A stretch of DNA of 64,000 bases from Halorhabdus salina (lineage in GTDB: Archaea > Halobacteriota > Halobacteria > Halobacteriales > Haloarculaceae). Numbering within the stretch: position 1 is the first letter of the stretch; each line of letters begins with the position of its first letter. The notes under the pieces are model-generated. The model ran no database searches, was not told where the DNA came from, and saw only the letters and a program-made list of their open reading frames with translations. The position numbers and the translations under genes are program-made. Below, one piece after another: positions 52,645 to 61,636 of the stretch. Location: positions 82,038 through 146,037 of the forward strand of contig NZ_JACDNP010000006.1 in assembly GCF_013839425.1 (NCBI RefSeq), written 5' to 3'.

Positions 52645-53067
52645 ATGGCACGGAAACGGCGCTACCAGTTCGCGGACACCGCCCAGCAGATCGTTGGCGG
52701 CTTCTTGCTGGCAGGGCCCTTCGTCGTCACCGAGGAGGTCTGGATGCTGGCCAGCGAGATGACGGGTTGGCACGCGATTGCGACGGCGGTACTCGTCGCG
52801 ATCATCGGCTATGGCGCACTCTATCAGGCCGATGACGATCGCGATCCTGAGTCCGAAGCTGAGGTGGCAGGGCTTCCGCTTCGGTTTCTCTCACTGCTCG
52901 GAGTTGCCTTCGGGTCGGTGGCGCTGCTGGCGCTGTTGTTGAACGCGCCGGCATCGTTCCTCAGTGGGACAGGCACCGCTGGGCAGGTTGCCACCACGCT
53001 CAAAGTCATCAGCGTGGGCGCGATCTTCAGCGTCGTCGGCGCGGCGACGGCCGACAGCGTGTTCTGA
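52645..53067 (+). CDS. DUF2391 membrane protein
   Basis: A 140-residue membrane protein with four hydrophobic helices (about residues 13-37, 41-60, 80-101 and 115-137). The start MARKRRYQFADTAQQIVGGF suits DUF2391, a group of small membrane proteins of unknown role. It is divergent from the methyltransferase gene and is followed on the same strand, after 53 bases, by the 192-residue protein. Confidence 0.78.
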   Translation: MARKRRYQFADTAQQIVGGFLLAGPFVVTEEVWMLASEMTGWHAIATAVLVAIIGYGALYQADDDRDPESEAEVAGLPLRFLSLLGVAFGSVALLALLLNAPASFLSGTGTAGQVATTLKVISVGAIFSVVGAATADSVF

Positions 53068-53120
53068 GCTCGATCGAGCCAGCATCCTTAAGAGCCAGCC
53101 AGCCCCCTTTCTGGGCAGAG

Positions 53121-53699
53121 ATGGACTACGCCCTGGCGATCGACGACGCACCGACGACGATCCCGGCCGGGACGGGTATTCTGCTGGTCCACCCGAGCAC
53201 CGCGGAGACGGATCGGATCGACACCGATTTCCTCAAGACCGATACCGATCAGTTTCTGGTCATCTCGACGCGAACGACCGCCCGCGAGGTCACGCAGAAA
53301 CTCGAACACTACGAAGTCGAGGAGGACAAAGCGACGATCCTCGATGCCCTCTCGGTCGAACGCGGCTATACCCGACGACAGAGCGACGACGTTCGGTACG
53401 TTTCCGCCCCCGAGGATCTGGACGGGATCGTTGCCGAAACCCGCCGCTTTCTCGACGAAACTGAGGGTAAGCGTCGGATCAGCCTCGATTCGATCACTGA
53501 ATTGATCTACTATACCGACGAGCAACGCACGCGAGAGGCAGCAGAACGCCTCCTCGCCATTCTCGACGAACAGGACGCTGTCGGGTTGTTCCACCTGGCC
53601 GGCGGCGTCCACGACGAGAGCGTCGTCGACGAATTCCGGGGGCTGTTCGACGCCGTCGTCGAACTCGGCCGGGCTGGGACGGTCACGACGACGTTTTGA
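53121..53699 (+). CDS. Haloarchaeal RecA-like-fold protein without Walker A (DUF7090-like)
   Basis: A 192-residue protein whose overall beta-alpha pattern (TGILLVHPSTAETDRID, QFLVISTRTTAREVTQKL, VGLFHLAGGVHDES) recalls a reduced RecA/KaiC-type fold, but no Walker A or B sequence is present. It therefore probably does not hydrolyse ATP. I link it to the DUF7090 group of haloarchaea with modest certainty. It is the second gene of a small same-strand pair. Confidence 0.6.
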   Translation: MDYALAIDDAPTTIPAGTGILLVHPSTAETDRIDTDFLKTDTDQFLVISTRTTAREVTQKLEHYEVEEDKATILDALSVERGYTRRQSDDVRYVSAPEDLDGIVAETRRFLDETEGKRRISLDSITELIYYTDEQRTREAAERLLAILDEQDAVGLFHLAGGVHDESVVDEFRGLFDAVVELGRAGTVTTTF

Positions 53700-53799
53700 A
53701 TGCCCGTGTTCGTGCTGAGTAACTGGATCCTTGGTGTGTGATGGCATCCCATTGCATATCACCAATAGTTAAGGTTCGGGACAATCACAATGTAGACGT

Positions 53800-53958
53800 A
53801 TGCCGGAATGTCAAAACTGCGGTTCATTCGTAACCGCTGCATACGCGCGTGTTTTCACGCCCAACGGTATGGACCAGCCGCGGGTCTGTCCCCAATGTGA
53901 GGACAAGATCCGAGACGGCGCGGACGTGCGGGAGGCACGCTCGACGCGACGTGGATAA
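53800..53958 (+). CDS. 52-residue zinc-finger protein (DUF7563-like)
   Basis: MPECQNCGSFVTAAYARVF then TPNGMDQPRVCPQCEDKIR and a basic tail. Two CxxC pairs form a single zinc ribbon. A second protein of the same pattern is encoded at 57440 (MPDCNHCGAHVSEQFARVF). The two are clearly paralogs. The family DUF7563 is common in haloarchaea, and its role is unknown. It converges with glmM. Confidence 0.75.
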   Translation: MPECQNCGSFVTAAYARVFTPNGMDQPRVCPQCEDKIRDGADVREARSTRRG

Positions 53959-53966
53959 CCTCTACA

Positions 53967-55292
53967 CTACCGTACGCCCGTCCCCGCTTGAGAACAAACC
54001 GCTGAAACAATCCCTTCCGCCTCTTCGAATATCGTCCGAGCGCGCTCTTCGTCTCGCGCCTCGGCCGTGATCCGGACGAGCGGTTGTGTCCCGCTCGCCC
54101 GGATGAGAAACCAGCCGTCACCGAGGTCGACGCGGACGCCGTCGAGCGTTGTGACGGCTTCGTAGGTGGGTCGAACCCGCTCGCGGACGCGTTCCATCAC
54201 GGCCGACTTGGCGTCGACCTCGATGCTGTCACGATAAATCGGGTATTCGTCGATTTCGGCCGCGCGCTCGGCCAGTGGTCGCTCGCTCGCGAGTTCGACA
54301 AGCTTCGCGGCCGCGAGTGGCCCATCCGGACACAGTGCCGTTTCGGGCCAGATCCAGGCACCGCTTGGTTCGCCGCCGAAGACGACGTGCGGATCGCTGG
54401 CTCGTTCGGCGACGGAGACGTCACCAACGCGGGTTCGAGCAACATCGATGTCGTTGTGAGCGAGATAATCGTCGACCGCCAGGCTCGTGTTCAGTGGCGC
54501 GGCAATCGTCTCCCCCGGCTGGGCTGTGTCCCGTGCCAGGATTGCCAACAATGTGTCGCCGCTGAGGAATTCGCCGTCTTCCGTGGCGGCGCGCATCCGG
54601 TCGGCGTCGCCGTCGTGGGCGATCCCGATGGCGCTGTTCTCGCCGGCCAGTGCCGCCAACGATTGGCAATGCTCGGCGGTCGGCTCACTCAACCGCCCCG
54701 GAAAGGACCCGTCGGGCTGGGCGTTCAGCGTTTCGAGGTCACATCCCAGTTTCGAGAGTGCTGTTGCACTGACGCCGCCCGCACCGTTGCCCAGGTCCAG
54801 AACGACCGCCGGTGGATCCTCGATATCGACCGTGTCCAGAATCGCTTCGACGTGTTCGGCGGTCGCCTCCCGTCGTTCGTAGTCGCCGATCCCGTCCCAG
54901 GCTTGCAGGTCAGTCTGATCCTCGTCGATTCGGCGCGCGATCGCTTTCCGGCGTGGCGCGTCAAAGGCTTGGGTCGTCGGCTGCCAAAGCTTGATGCCGT
55001 TGTCCGGCGGCGGATTGTGTGAGGCCGTGATGACGACTCCGGCGTCGGCACCGTCCCACTTCGTCGCCCGAGCGACCGTCGGTGTCGCAGCCAGTCCGAG
55101 GTCGATCACATCGGTCCCGGATTCGCGCAGCCCGGCCGATAGCGCCTCCGATAGAAACTCCCCACTTTCTCGTGGATCACGGCCGACGACGACTCGATCT
55201 GCCTCGACGCCGAGTGCACGACCGACCCGGAGGGCAAGCTCCGCAGTCACCGTCTCGCCGACCGGCCCGCGGATGCCGCTCGTCCCGAACAT
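53967..55292 (-). CDS. glmM: Phosphoglucosamine mutase / phosphohexomutase
   Basis: A 441-residue alpha-D-phosphohexomutase that moves phosphate within glucosamine-6-phosphate or a related sugar, for surface glycans. The catalytic Ser sits in VVITASHNPPPDNGIK, the metal loop is AHDGDADRMRA, the sugar loop GGEPSGAWIW, and the phosphate loop IRASGTQPLVR. All sites are intact. The start ATG at 55292 (MFGTSGIRG) is the family-typical N-terminus; the 8-residue extension upstream is less likely. Confidence 0.93.
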   Translation of the reverse strand: MFGTSGIRGPVGETVTAELALRVGRALGVEADRVVVGRDPRESGEFLSEALSAGLRESGTDVIDLGLAATPTVARATKWDGADAGVVITASHNPPPDNGIKLWQPTTQAFDAPRRKAIARRIDEDQTDLQAWDGIGDYERREATAEHVEAILDTVDIEDPPAVVLDLGNGAGGVSATALSKLGCDLETLNAQPDGSFPGRLSEPTAEHCQSLAALAGENSAIGIAHDGDADRMRAATEDGEFLSGDTLLAILARDTAQPGETIAAPLNTSLAVDDYLAHNDIDVARTRVGDVSVAERASDPHVVFGGEPSGAWIWPETALCPDGPLAAAKLVELASERPLAERAAEIDEYPIYRDSIEVDAKSAVMERVRERVRPTYEAVTTLDGVRVDLGDGWFLIRASGTQPLVRITAEARDEERARTIFEEAEGIVSAVCSQAGTGVR

Positions 55293-55358
55293 ACGTCTTC
55301 CTCGACGACCGGGCACAAAAATTCGTCTCTCGAGCGAGTGGTCAGTCGCCGCTGGCCC

Positions 55359-56066
55359 TCAACGCCACTCGTCAGTGTCGTCTTCCTCGCGAAGTTCGCC
55401 TTTTGCCTGCCGCGAGGCCGGCCAGAACGCCAGGATAGTTATGCCGGTGTAAAAGACCCCGACAATCCCGAGGATGATTGCCCCTGGAACGCCACCGACT
55501 GCCGCCGTGCCGATGACTCCGCCCGCCGGTGTGGCGAAGACGGTCAGGCGGATCAGCCAGGCTGCAAGCAACACGTACAGGAGTGGGGCGTACACCCGCC
55601 ATAGTCGGCGGGAAATCGCCTCTCTGAGCGGGGTTTTGATCGTCGGTTCTCGTAAGTCGTCGCTCAACAATTCTCGCCAGTTGGGTTGCTCTACTCCCTC
55701 TGGATCGAGTGCGTTCGCGAAGACGTTCTCCTCTAACAGGCGGACACGAGAGCGCCAGATATCGTAGACGCGGTACCGGCGTGCTTCGATCCCCAGGAAG
55801 ACGATCATCATGCCCATGCCAACAAGCAGGACGTAGTGGGGCCGTGAGTCGCCCGAGAACGCCCACGTGAGGAGGGTGGCCGTCAGTACGACCGCCCAGT
55901 TTGTCGTCCGGTCGATGCGCGTCCGCCAGGATGTCGTCCGCCCGAGTTCGCCCCGATATGCGTGGCCCATCAACGAGAGGAAGTCCGAGCGTTCGGTTGC
56001 GGCTTCACCTGCGACCTCGCGTTCCGCCGGCGATTCCGGGTCGAAGCCGTCCGGTGGCACTGCCAT
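55359..56066 (-). CDS. DUF2270 membrane protein
   Basis: A 235-residue protein. An N-terminal soluble part (DFLSLMGHAYRGELGRTTSWRTR, in part) leads to two helices (residues about 53-88), the conserved EARRYRVYDIWRSRVRLLEENVFA segment (in part), and two more helices at the C-terminus. This is DUF2270, found mainly in archaea and of unknown role. The ATG at 56066 (MAVPPDGFDPES) was chosen. Confidence 0.85.
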   Translation of the reverse strand: MAVPPDGFDPESPAEREVAGEAATERSDFLSLMGHAYRGELGRTTSWRTRIDRTTNWAVVLTATLLTWAFSGDSRPHYVLLVGMGMMIVFLGIEARRYRVYDIWRSRVRLLEENVFANALDPEGVEQPNWRELLSDDLREPTIKTPLREAISRRLWRVYAPLLYVLLAAWLIRLTVFATPAGGVIGTAAVGGVPGAIILGIVGVFYTGITILAFWPASRQAKGELREEDDTDEWR

Positions 56067-56250
56067 GGGCGGCGGTTCGGCACGGGGACGGGTAAAACCG
56101 CGCCCGGGAACGCGGGCTGATTGTCGGTCCGGTGGTGTGGCTGGGTGACGGGCTAAGCGGCGGTAGCCGTCGAGGATGGGCTCTAGTGGCGACAGAGTGC
56201 TACCGCTGTCGCGTTTGCACCAAAAGCAACGTAAGGGGAGACCCCGCGAC

Positions 56251-56418
56251 TTACAGGTCGCGCGGCTGGACGGTCTTCCGGTCGTTCTCCTCGGCACGTC
56301 GTGCGGCGTCTTCGAGCAGCTCCTCAACTTCTTCGTCGAGGGCACCGTAGAAGTCCGAGGCGACGTTCATATCATCGAGCGCTTCCTTGACCGCGGCTTT
56401 GACGATTAGGTCTGCCAT
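56251..56418 (-). CDS. DUF1931 histone-fold protein
   Basis: A 55-residue protein. The order MADLIVKAAVKEAL, then DMNVASDFYGALDEEVEELL and EDAARRAEENDRKTVQPRDL matches DUF1931, a short histone-fold family of archaea. The helical pattern fits the histone fold's helix-strand-helix. It would bind DNA or pair with another histone. The larger fused histone of haloarchaea is not in the window. The gene stands alone. Confidence 0.82.
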   Translation of the reverse strand: MADLIVKAAVKEALDDMNVASDFYGALDEEVEELLEDAARRAEENDRKTVQPRDL

Positions 56419-56602
56419 ACACCGTTCCCTTTCCAAGGGTCGTTTAAAAACGTTCCCAATTCTATCCGCTCTCCAGGGGGTTGACGGGGGTTTGAGGCGG
56501 GACTGAACTGTCATGCTGGTCCGACTGACCTGTCGGTCAGCTTGGCTGTCTCGACGCCGACAAACCAATGAGTAAGAGTAGCTTCGGCCCGGAGCGGGTG
56601 GT

Positions 56603-57373
56603 ATGCGCGATATCCTCGAAGCCCTCGCAGCGGGCGAGCTGAGTGTCGAGGCCGCCCAAGCCGAGTTGCAAGGGTATGCTCGGAACGCGGGTGGCCGATT
56701 CGACGCTGCCCGCCACACCCGGGCTGGCGTCCCCGAAGTGATTCTTGGCGACGGGAAGACGCCTGCCGAAGTCGCCTCGCTCGCGGCGACTGCTCTCGAA
56801 ACCACCGGGCGGGTGATCGCGACCCGCGTCACGCAAGCCCAGACGACAGCTGTCCGGGTGCGACTCGCAAACGAGTCTCCGGACACCACGCTACGCTGGG
56901 ACGACCGCTCGAGCGTCCTCGTCGCCCACGGCCCGGACTTCGAACGCCCCCGGCTGGACGCGACGGTCGGCGTCGTGACAGCCGGCACTTCTGACGCCGT
57001 TCCGGCCGGCGAGGCCGTCGCGATTGCGGGCGAGATGGGCGCGCGCATCTACCGCGTCGACGATATCGGTGTCGCCTCGATCGCTCGCCTTCTCGACCAA
57101 CTCGAGGAACTCCGGACAGTGGACGTCCTGATCGTCGCCGCTGGGCGGGAGGGCGCGTTGCCGACGGTCGTTGCCGGCTTAGTCGATGTCCCGGTGATCG
57201 GGCTCCCGGTATCGACCGGCTACGGCCACGGCGGCGAGGGTGAAGCGGCGCTATCGGGAATGTTACAGTCTTGTACTGCACTCTCGGTGGTCAACGTCGA
57301 TGCCGGGTTCACCGCCGGGGCGCAGGCTGGCCTGATCGCGCGGCGCATCGACGCAGCCGGCAAGCGTACATAG
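56603..57373 (+). CDS. larB: Nickel-pincer cofactor synthesis protein LarB
   Basis: A 256-residue carboxylase that converts nicotinate adenine dinucleotide to the dicarboxylate used to build the nickel-pincer cofactor of lactate racemase (LarA). The C-terminal half is an AIR carboxylase-like fold: VVTAGTSDAVPAGEAVAIA, PVIGLPVSTGYGHGGEGEAALSGMLQSC (in part) and VVNVDAGFTAGAQAGL. The N-terminal EALAAGELSVEAAQAEL helix is typical too. LarA, LarC and LarE are not in the window, so the pathway must continue elsewhere. Confidence 0.93.
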   Translation: MRDILEALAAGELSVEAAQAELQGYARNAGGRFDAARHTRAGVPEVILGDGKTPAEVASLAATALETTGRVIATRVTQAQTTAVRVRLANESPDTTLRWDDRSSVLVAHGPDFERPRLDATVGVVTAGTSDAVPAGEAVAIAGEMGARIYRVDDIGVASIARLLDQLEELRTVDVLIVAAGREGALPTVVAGLVDVPVIGLPVSTGYGHGGEGEAALSGMLQSCTALSVVNVDAGFTAGAQAGLIARRIDAAGKRT

Positions 57374-57439
57374 ATTCCCACTGTTCATGTGGGTCTATCA
57401 CATACACCACGTGTTGGCTGGCAAGGCCGACAGTGCCCA

Positions 57440-57589
57440 ATGCCCGACTGTAACCACTGCGGCGCGCACGTCTCTGAACAGTTCGCTCGTGTGTTTGCGG
57501 ACGAACGCGGGCAACTGCACGCGTGTCTCGACTGTGCTGCCAACGCTGGCATCGCCGAGACAGCGCGACAGCGTGCCGTCAACACCTGA
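57440..57589 (+). CDS. 49-residue zinc-finger protein (DUF7563-like)
   Basis: MPDCNHCGAHVSEQFARVF then ADERGQLHACLDCAANAGIA has two CxxC pairs, the same as the gene at 53800. The two differ mainly in the linker. The start is at 57440. It is followed by the GIY-YIG gene after 15 bases, in the same direction, so the two may be one transcript. The function is unknown. Confidence 0.75.
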   Translation: MPDCNHCGAHVSEQFARVFADERGQLHACLDCAANAGIAETARQRAVNT

Positions 57590-57604
57590 TGGGGTCGCCC
57601 CGCT

Positions 57605-57892
57605 ATGAGTGCGGACGCCCATTTCGTGTACGTTCTCCGGTGTGACGATGGCACGCTGTACACCGGCTACACGACTGATCCGGAGCGGCGGCGCTCCGAG
57701 CACCAGGCCGGCGAGGGAGCGAAATATACGCGTGGCCGAACACCGGTCGAACTCGTTCACCTCGAACGATTCGGGAGTCGGTCGGCCGCCCAGTCTCGCG
57801 AATACGAGATCAAGCAATACTCTCGCGACCGGAAAGAGTCCCTGATCGAGGGTGCGGAGCAGGCCCGTGCGAGGCTATCCGATGATGCCTGA
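57605..57892 (+). CDS. GIY-YIG nuclease-domain protein (UPF0213 type)
   Basis: A 95-residue GIY-YIG protein. VYVLRCDDGTLYTGYTTDPERR is the GIY...YIG core (in part), EHQAGEGAKYTRGR carries the catalytic Arg and Tyr environment, and SREYEIKQYSRDRKESLI ends the domain. It is a stand-alone domain like bacterial YhbQ, whose members include DNA endonucleases. It follows the zinc-finger gene closely. Confidence 0.9.
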   Translation: MSADAHFVYVLRCDDGTLYTGYTTDPERRRSEHQAGEGAKYTRGRTPVELVHLERFGSRSAAQSREYEIKQYSRDRKESLIEGAEQARARLSDDA

Positions 57893-57921
57893 ACGACTGG
57901 CCGGACACGCGGCCCCGAGAC

Positions 57922-58296
57922 TCACTTGACGTTGAGGTCGTCCCAGAGCCGCCCGAACCGATCAGGTAGGTTCTCCGATCGGTATATCCGGACGCGATAT
58001 TCGTCGTCTTCGAGTCTGATGACCGTACTTTCGAAGTTGGACTGATAGACTTTGAAATGGTTCCCGTCCTCGGCGACTTCGGTCTGCTCGGTGACTAAAT
58101 CGTGTTCTTCGAGGATCTCCAGGCGGCGATAAACTGTCGGCAAGGACAGATCTAGCTCTTCGCCCAGTTGTTTCGCCGACTTGGAAACCTCACTGATGGC
58201 GGCCAGCACACGCCTGGCGTGCTGGTCTCCGATTGTGTCGAGTACTTCTTCGATCGGGCGCTCGTTGTCCACTGAGTGGGGTTTTTCTACCTGCAC
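57922..58296 (-). CDS. Winged-helix transcriptional regulator (ArsR-like)
   Basis: A 124-residue regulator. The winged helix is DTIGDQHARRVLAAISEVSK...SAKQLGEELDLSLPTVYRRLEILEEHDLV (in part). A C-terminal beta region (VAEDGNHFKVYQSNFESTV) may form the dimer or ligand part. No metal-binding Cys is seen. Its targets are unknown; it converges with the GIY-YIG gene. Confidence 0.87.
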   Translation of the reverse strand: MQVEKPHSVDNERPIEEVLDTIGDQHARRVLAAISEVSKSAKQLGEELDLSLPTVYRRLEILEEHDLVTEQTEVAEDGNHFKVYQSNFESTVIRLEDDEYRVRIYRSENLPDRFGRLWDDLNVK

Positions 58297-58357
58297 TCAA
58301 AAACTTTGTGAGAATCTCATACCGGCCGAACGATCCGTTTGTGTGCCTCCAACCTCG

Positions 58358-58543
58358 TTAATTCGGCCGCGACGGCGTCCAACCACATACCGAACACTGT
58401 GTCGCTGTCGGTTCGTGTAATCCGCCACAGTCCGGGCACTGTTTTTTGTTATAGTTCTCGTTCCAGCCGACAGCCTCGGTTTCGTGCCCGCGCTGGGCGA
58501 GGAATTCGTCGATAACTTCGTCGGTGCTCGGTGCGGTCGCCAT
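58358..58543 (-). CDS. HVO_0416-family zinc-finger protein
   Basis: A 61-residue protein (MATAPSTDEVIDEFLAQRG start) ending in WNENYNKKQCPDCGGLHEPT and ATQCSVCGWTPSRPN. Two CxxC pairs form one zinc ribbon. It matches the haloarchaeal group known as HVO_0416 family. The ATG at 58543 was chosen. The function is unknown; it lies between two regulators. Confidence 0.82.
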   Translation of the reverse strand: MATAPSTDEVIDEFLAQRGHETEAVGWNENYNKKQCPDCGGLHEPTATQCSVCGWTPSRPN

Positions 58544-58705
58544 ACATGACATGCTATACCACACCAGCATATAGGCTTGTTGGTCGTGGTATGTGCTACC
58601 ATCTTTTGTTTCGATCTCGATTCCTGTGAAACACGAGTCAGCGACGTTCCGTCCCGCCGGACCAAGAGGGGGACACTTTTGGCAGCCCATCTCGTACGAG
58701 ACAGT

Positions 58706-59056
58706 ATGTCATCCCGCGAGTCGGGATCAGTCGATGGCGGGTCGGGGCGGGGCGGGCATCTGGCCGACGTGTTGCCCATGGATCGGACGGCAATCGAATC
58801 GCTCAGCTGGGCGTTAGGGACGCGCGTGACTCGGGAAGACGACGCGACTTGTTTGCTCGAAGTGAGCGACCGATCGACAGCGAGTGCGCTGGCCGTCTTC
58901 GAGGCGACCGAGTATACCTACGTCGTTCGCTTCCGGACGCCTGTCGGCCGTGAGAAATTTTTCGGCGTTGCTGCTGTCGATCTCCGATCGATGCTCATCG
59001 ATCTCTTAGACCAGCCTGAGTGGGAACTCGATCGTGGCGGGCTCGATCCGATCTAA
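58706..59056 (+). CDS. Haloarchaeal hypothetical protein
   Basis: A 116-residue soluble protein with a Gly/Ser-rich start and a core ESLSWALGTRVTREDDATCL, then YTYVVRFRTPVGREKFFGVA and LRSMLIDLLDQPEWEL. The core looks like a small alpha-beta domain. No family is recognised. The ATG at 58706 is the best start. It stands between the HVO_0416 gene and hypF. Confidence 0.55.
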   Translation: MSSRESGSVDGGSGRGGHLADVLPMDRTAIESLSWALGTRVTREDDATCLLEVSDRSTASALAVFEATEYTYVVRFRTPVGREKFFGVAAVDLRSMLIDLLDQPEWELDRGGLDPI

Positions 59057-59213
59057 GAACACTGAGCTGAATCGTACCGGTGCTCCGTTCGACCTCTCTT
59101 CTGTGGGATCAATCACACGCAATTGGAGTCCCACTGACAGCGAATACCCTGCCGACTTCATCGCCACGCTCGGGAGCCTCGACACGATCATGGGCGAAGT
59201 CGATCGGGACGGC

Positions 59214-61511
59214 TCACTGGCTCCTTCCCTGAGTGGCTGCTACCGTGACCTGTCCGTACGCGATCCCGCCGTCACCTGGCGGCACACGATCGTGACCCAG
59301 AAACGCTAGCCCCGCGTCCTGGACACGGTCCCGAATCGTCACGATGATCGCATCGTTGTACGCCACACCGCCACTGAATCCTACTGCGCCGATCCCACGC
59401 TCTTGGGCGGCTTCGACGGCTACGTCAGCTAGCCCATAGGCCAGCGCCCACTGTGCTGTCGCGGCCAGGTCTGCCGTGGGCTGCTCGTCAACCATCGATG
59501 CCAGATCACAGAGGAGCTGGTTGCTGTCCAGCACCCGGTCGCCATTCCGCGTTCCGTACGGAACTTCGTAATCACGCACCTGGCCGTCGGCCGCGGCGGC
59601 TTCCAGTTTCATCGCCGGTTCCCCTTCGTAGGAGCGCTCGGTGCAAACTCCACCGAGCGCACTCACCGCATCCAGCAATCGGCCCGCACTGCTCGTTTCG
59701 GGCGTGTTGATGCCCTGCTCGACTTGCTGGCGAACCATCGTAGCATCGCTCTCGCTGTCGACTCCATCTCGTTCGACCAGCAGTTCGTCGATTCGATCCG
59801 GATCGTCCAGCAAGCTCGCCAGGATGCGCGCCGGGCGCTCGATCGCGGCCGTCCCCCCGGGGAGTTCGAATGTCGAAAGGCCGCCGACGCGTTCGTAATC
59901 TGCGAGCGTCGCATCCAGCACCTCGCCACCCCAGATCGAGCCGTCCGGTCCATATCCCGTCCCGTCAGCGGCGATGACGACCGCCCGCTCGCGTTCGTGT
60001 TCGGCCAGCAGCGAGGCAGCGTGGGCATGGTGGTGCTGGACTTGGATTGGCCCCGCCATTCCCTCTCCATTGACGTACGTTCCGGCCTCCCTCGTCGTCA
60101 GGAAGTCCGGGTGGGCGTCACAGGCCACGACACCGGGATCAGTGCCGAGCAGGTCCTGGAGGTGATCAACGGTCTCCCGAAGGTAGTCGACCGTCTCGGG
60201 GTTGTCCACGTCGCCCACATACTGTGAGGGGACGACCTCGCCGGCCTGGGTCAGCGCGACGGTCGCGTCGAACTCGGCCCCGAGGGCGAGCACGTCGCGA
60301 TCGGTATCCACAGGGAGAGGAAGCGACTCCGGGACCCACCCGCGCGACCGGCGGACAAACCGGCGCTGCCCGCCAGCAAACCGGACGACACTGTCGTCAC
60401 ACCGCATCACGATCTCCCGGTCGTGGACCAGGGCAGCGTCGATCACGCCGTCGAGGTCCGCGAGGATCGATTCGCGGTCGGTCGCCATGGGAACGCCGGG
60501 CATGTTGGCGCTGGTCATCACCAGCGTCCCGTCGACGTGATCGAAAATACGGTGATGGAGCCCGGAGTACGGCAGCATGACGCCGACGGTGTGTAACCCG
60601 GGAGAAACGGCGTCAAACCAGTCGGGCCGCTCGTCCTGCACTCCATCGAGCAGCGTGATCGGCCGGCGGGTGTCTTCGAGGGCCTCGCGTTCCGCCGCGG
60701 AGACACGACCAAACGTCTCGACCGTTTCCAGATCGGGTGCCATCAGTGCAAAGGGCTTCTCAGGGCGGCCAGTCCGTTCACGAAGTCTCTCCACTGCGGT
60801 TGGATCGGTCGCGTCGCAAGCGAGGTGGGTGCCGCCAATGCCCTTGATAGCCAGGAGATCACCGGCTGCAAGTCGGTCGCCAGTCCGGGCGATCGCGTCG
60901 TCGCCGTCGGCCAATCGACGCCCGTCTGTGTCCAGCAGCGACAGCGATGGGCCACAGTCAGGACAGGCGATCGTCTGGGCGTGATAGCGCCGGTCAGTGG
61001 GAGTTTCGTAGTCCTCTCGACAATCTGAACACATCGGAAACCCATCCATCGAGGTCCGTGGCCGATCGTACGGCAGTTCCCGGATGACCGTATATCGGGG
61101 GCCACAGTCGACACACGCCGTCGCCCAGTAGTCGTGAAATCGTGAGTTCGGATCACGGAGATCGTCGAGACAGGCATCACACATCGCCGTATCCGGTGGG
61201 ATCGTGCCCGAGCCACCCGTCGAATCGGTCGAGGTGACGATCTCGAACCCGTCGAGGCCCATCGGGTCGTCGCGGTCGACAGTCACGCCCTCGATTTGGG
61301 CCAGCGGCGGTGGGTCCTGGCGAAGGGCCTCCAGAAACGAATCGATCCCAGGTTCCGGGCCTTCTAGGACGATGTCGACCCGACCATCGCCGGTGTTTTT
61401 CACTCGACCGGCGAGACTCGCGTCGGTCGCCGTTCGGTAGACGAAGGGCCGAAAGCCGACTCCCTGGACCACACCAGTCACCGAAACCGTCGCTCGGCTC
61501 CGATCGCTCAT
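59214..61511 (-). CDS. hypF: Carbamoyltransferase HypF ([NiFe] hydrogenase maturation)
   Basis: A 765-residue enzyme that makes thiocarbamate on HypE for the CN ligands of the [NiFe] center. Domain order is complete: an acylphosphatase-like start (VTGVVQGVGFRPFVYRTA), two zinc fingers (CDACLDDL, CVDCGPRYT, CSDCREDY, CPDCGPSLS), a YrdC-type ATP domain (LLAIKGIGGTHLACDA, RRPITLL) and the Kae1-like carbamoyl domain (QVQHHHAHAASLLAEH, AADGTGYGPDGSIWGGEV, VGFSGGVAYN). The ATG at 61511 gives the family start. No other hyp or hydrogenase genes are near. Confidence 0.94.
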   Translation of the reverse strand: MSDRSRATVSVTGVVQGVGFRPFVYRTATDASLAGRVKNTGDGRVDIVLEGPEPGIDSFLEALRQDPPPLAQIEGVTVDRDDPMGLDGFEIVTSTDSTGGSGTIPPDTAMCDACLDDLRDPNSRFHDYWATACVDCGPRYTVIRELPYDRPRTSMDGFPMCSDCREDYETPTDRRYHAQTIACPDCGPSLSLLDTDGRRLADGDDAIARTGDRLAAGDLLAIKGIGGTHLACDATDPTAVERLRERTGRPEKPFALMAPDLETVETFGRVSAAEREALEDTRRPITLLDGVQDERPDWFDAVSPGLHTVGVMLPYSGLHHRIFDHVDGTLVMTSANMPGVPMATDRESILADLDGVIDAALVHDREIVMRCDDSVVRFAGGQRRFVRRSRGWVPESLPLPVDTDRDVLALGAEFDATVALTQAGEVVPSQYVGDVDNPETVDYLRETVDHLQDLLGTDPGVVACDAHPDFLTTREAGTYVNGEGMAGPIQVQHHHAHAASLLAEHERERAVVIAADGTGYGPDGSIWGGEVLDATLADYERVGGLSTFELPGGTAAIERPARILASLLDDPDRIDELLVERDGVDSESDATMVRQQVEQGINTPETSSAGRLLDAVSALGGVCTERSYEGEPAMKLEAAAADGQVRDYEVPYGTRNGDRVLDSNQLLCDLASMVDEQPTADLAATAQWALAYGLADVAVEAAQERGIGAVGFSGGVAYNDAIIVTIRDRVQDAGLAFLGHDRVPPGDGGIAYGQVTVAATQGRSQ

Positions 61512-61605
61512 TGACAGATATCCGGTGACGAGTACGGTTGAATCTGCCGCTGAACGACGATTACAACACCTGCGACGCGTACGTTCCAATCCATCATCCA
61601 ACAGA

Positions 61606-61636
61606 TTTATTTTGGGAGATGTAGAAGATTCTAACA
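61606..61636 (+). promoter_or_regulatory. TATA box of the MFS transporter gene
   Basis: TTTATTTT at 61606-61613 is centred about 27 bases before the GTG at 61637. This suggests a leaderless transcript that starts on the GTG. The box is clearly AT-rich against the GC-rich background, and it lies in the gap that also serves hypF. Confidence 0.5.
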
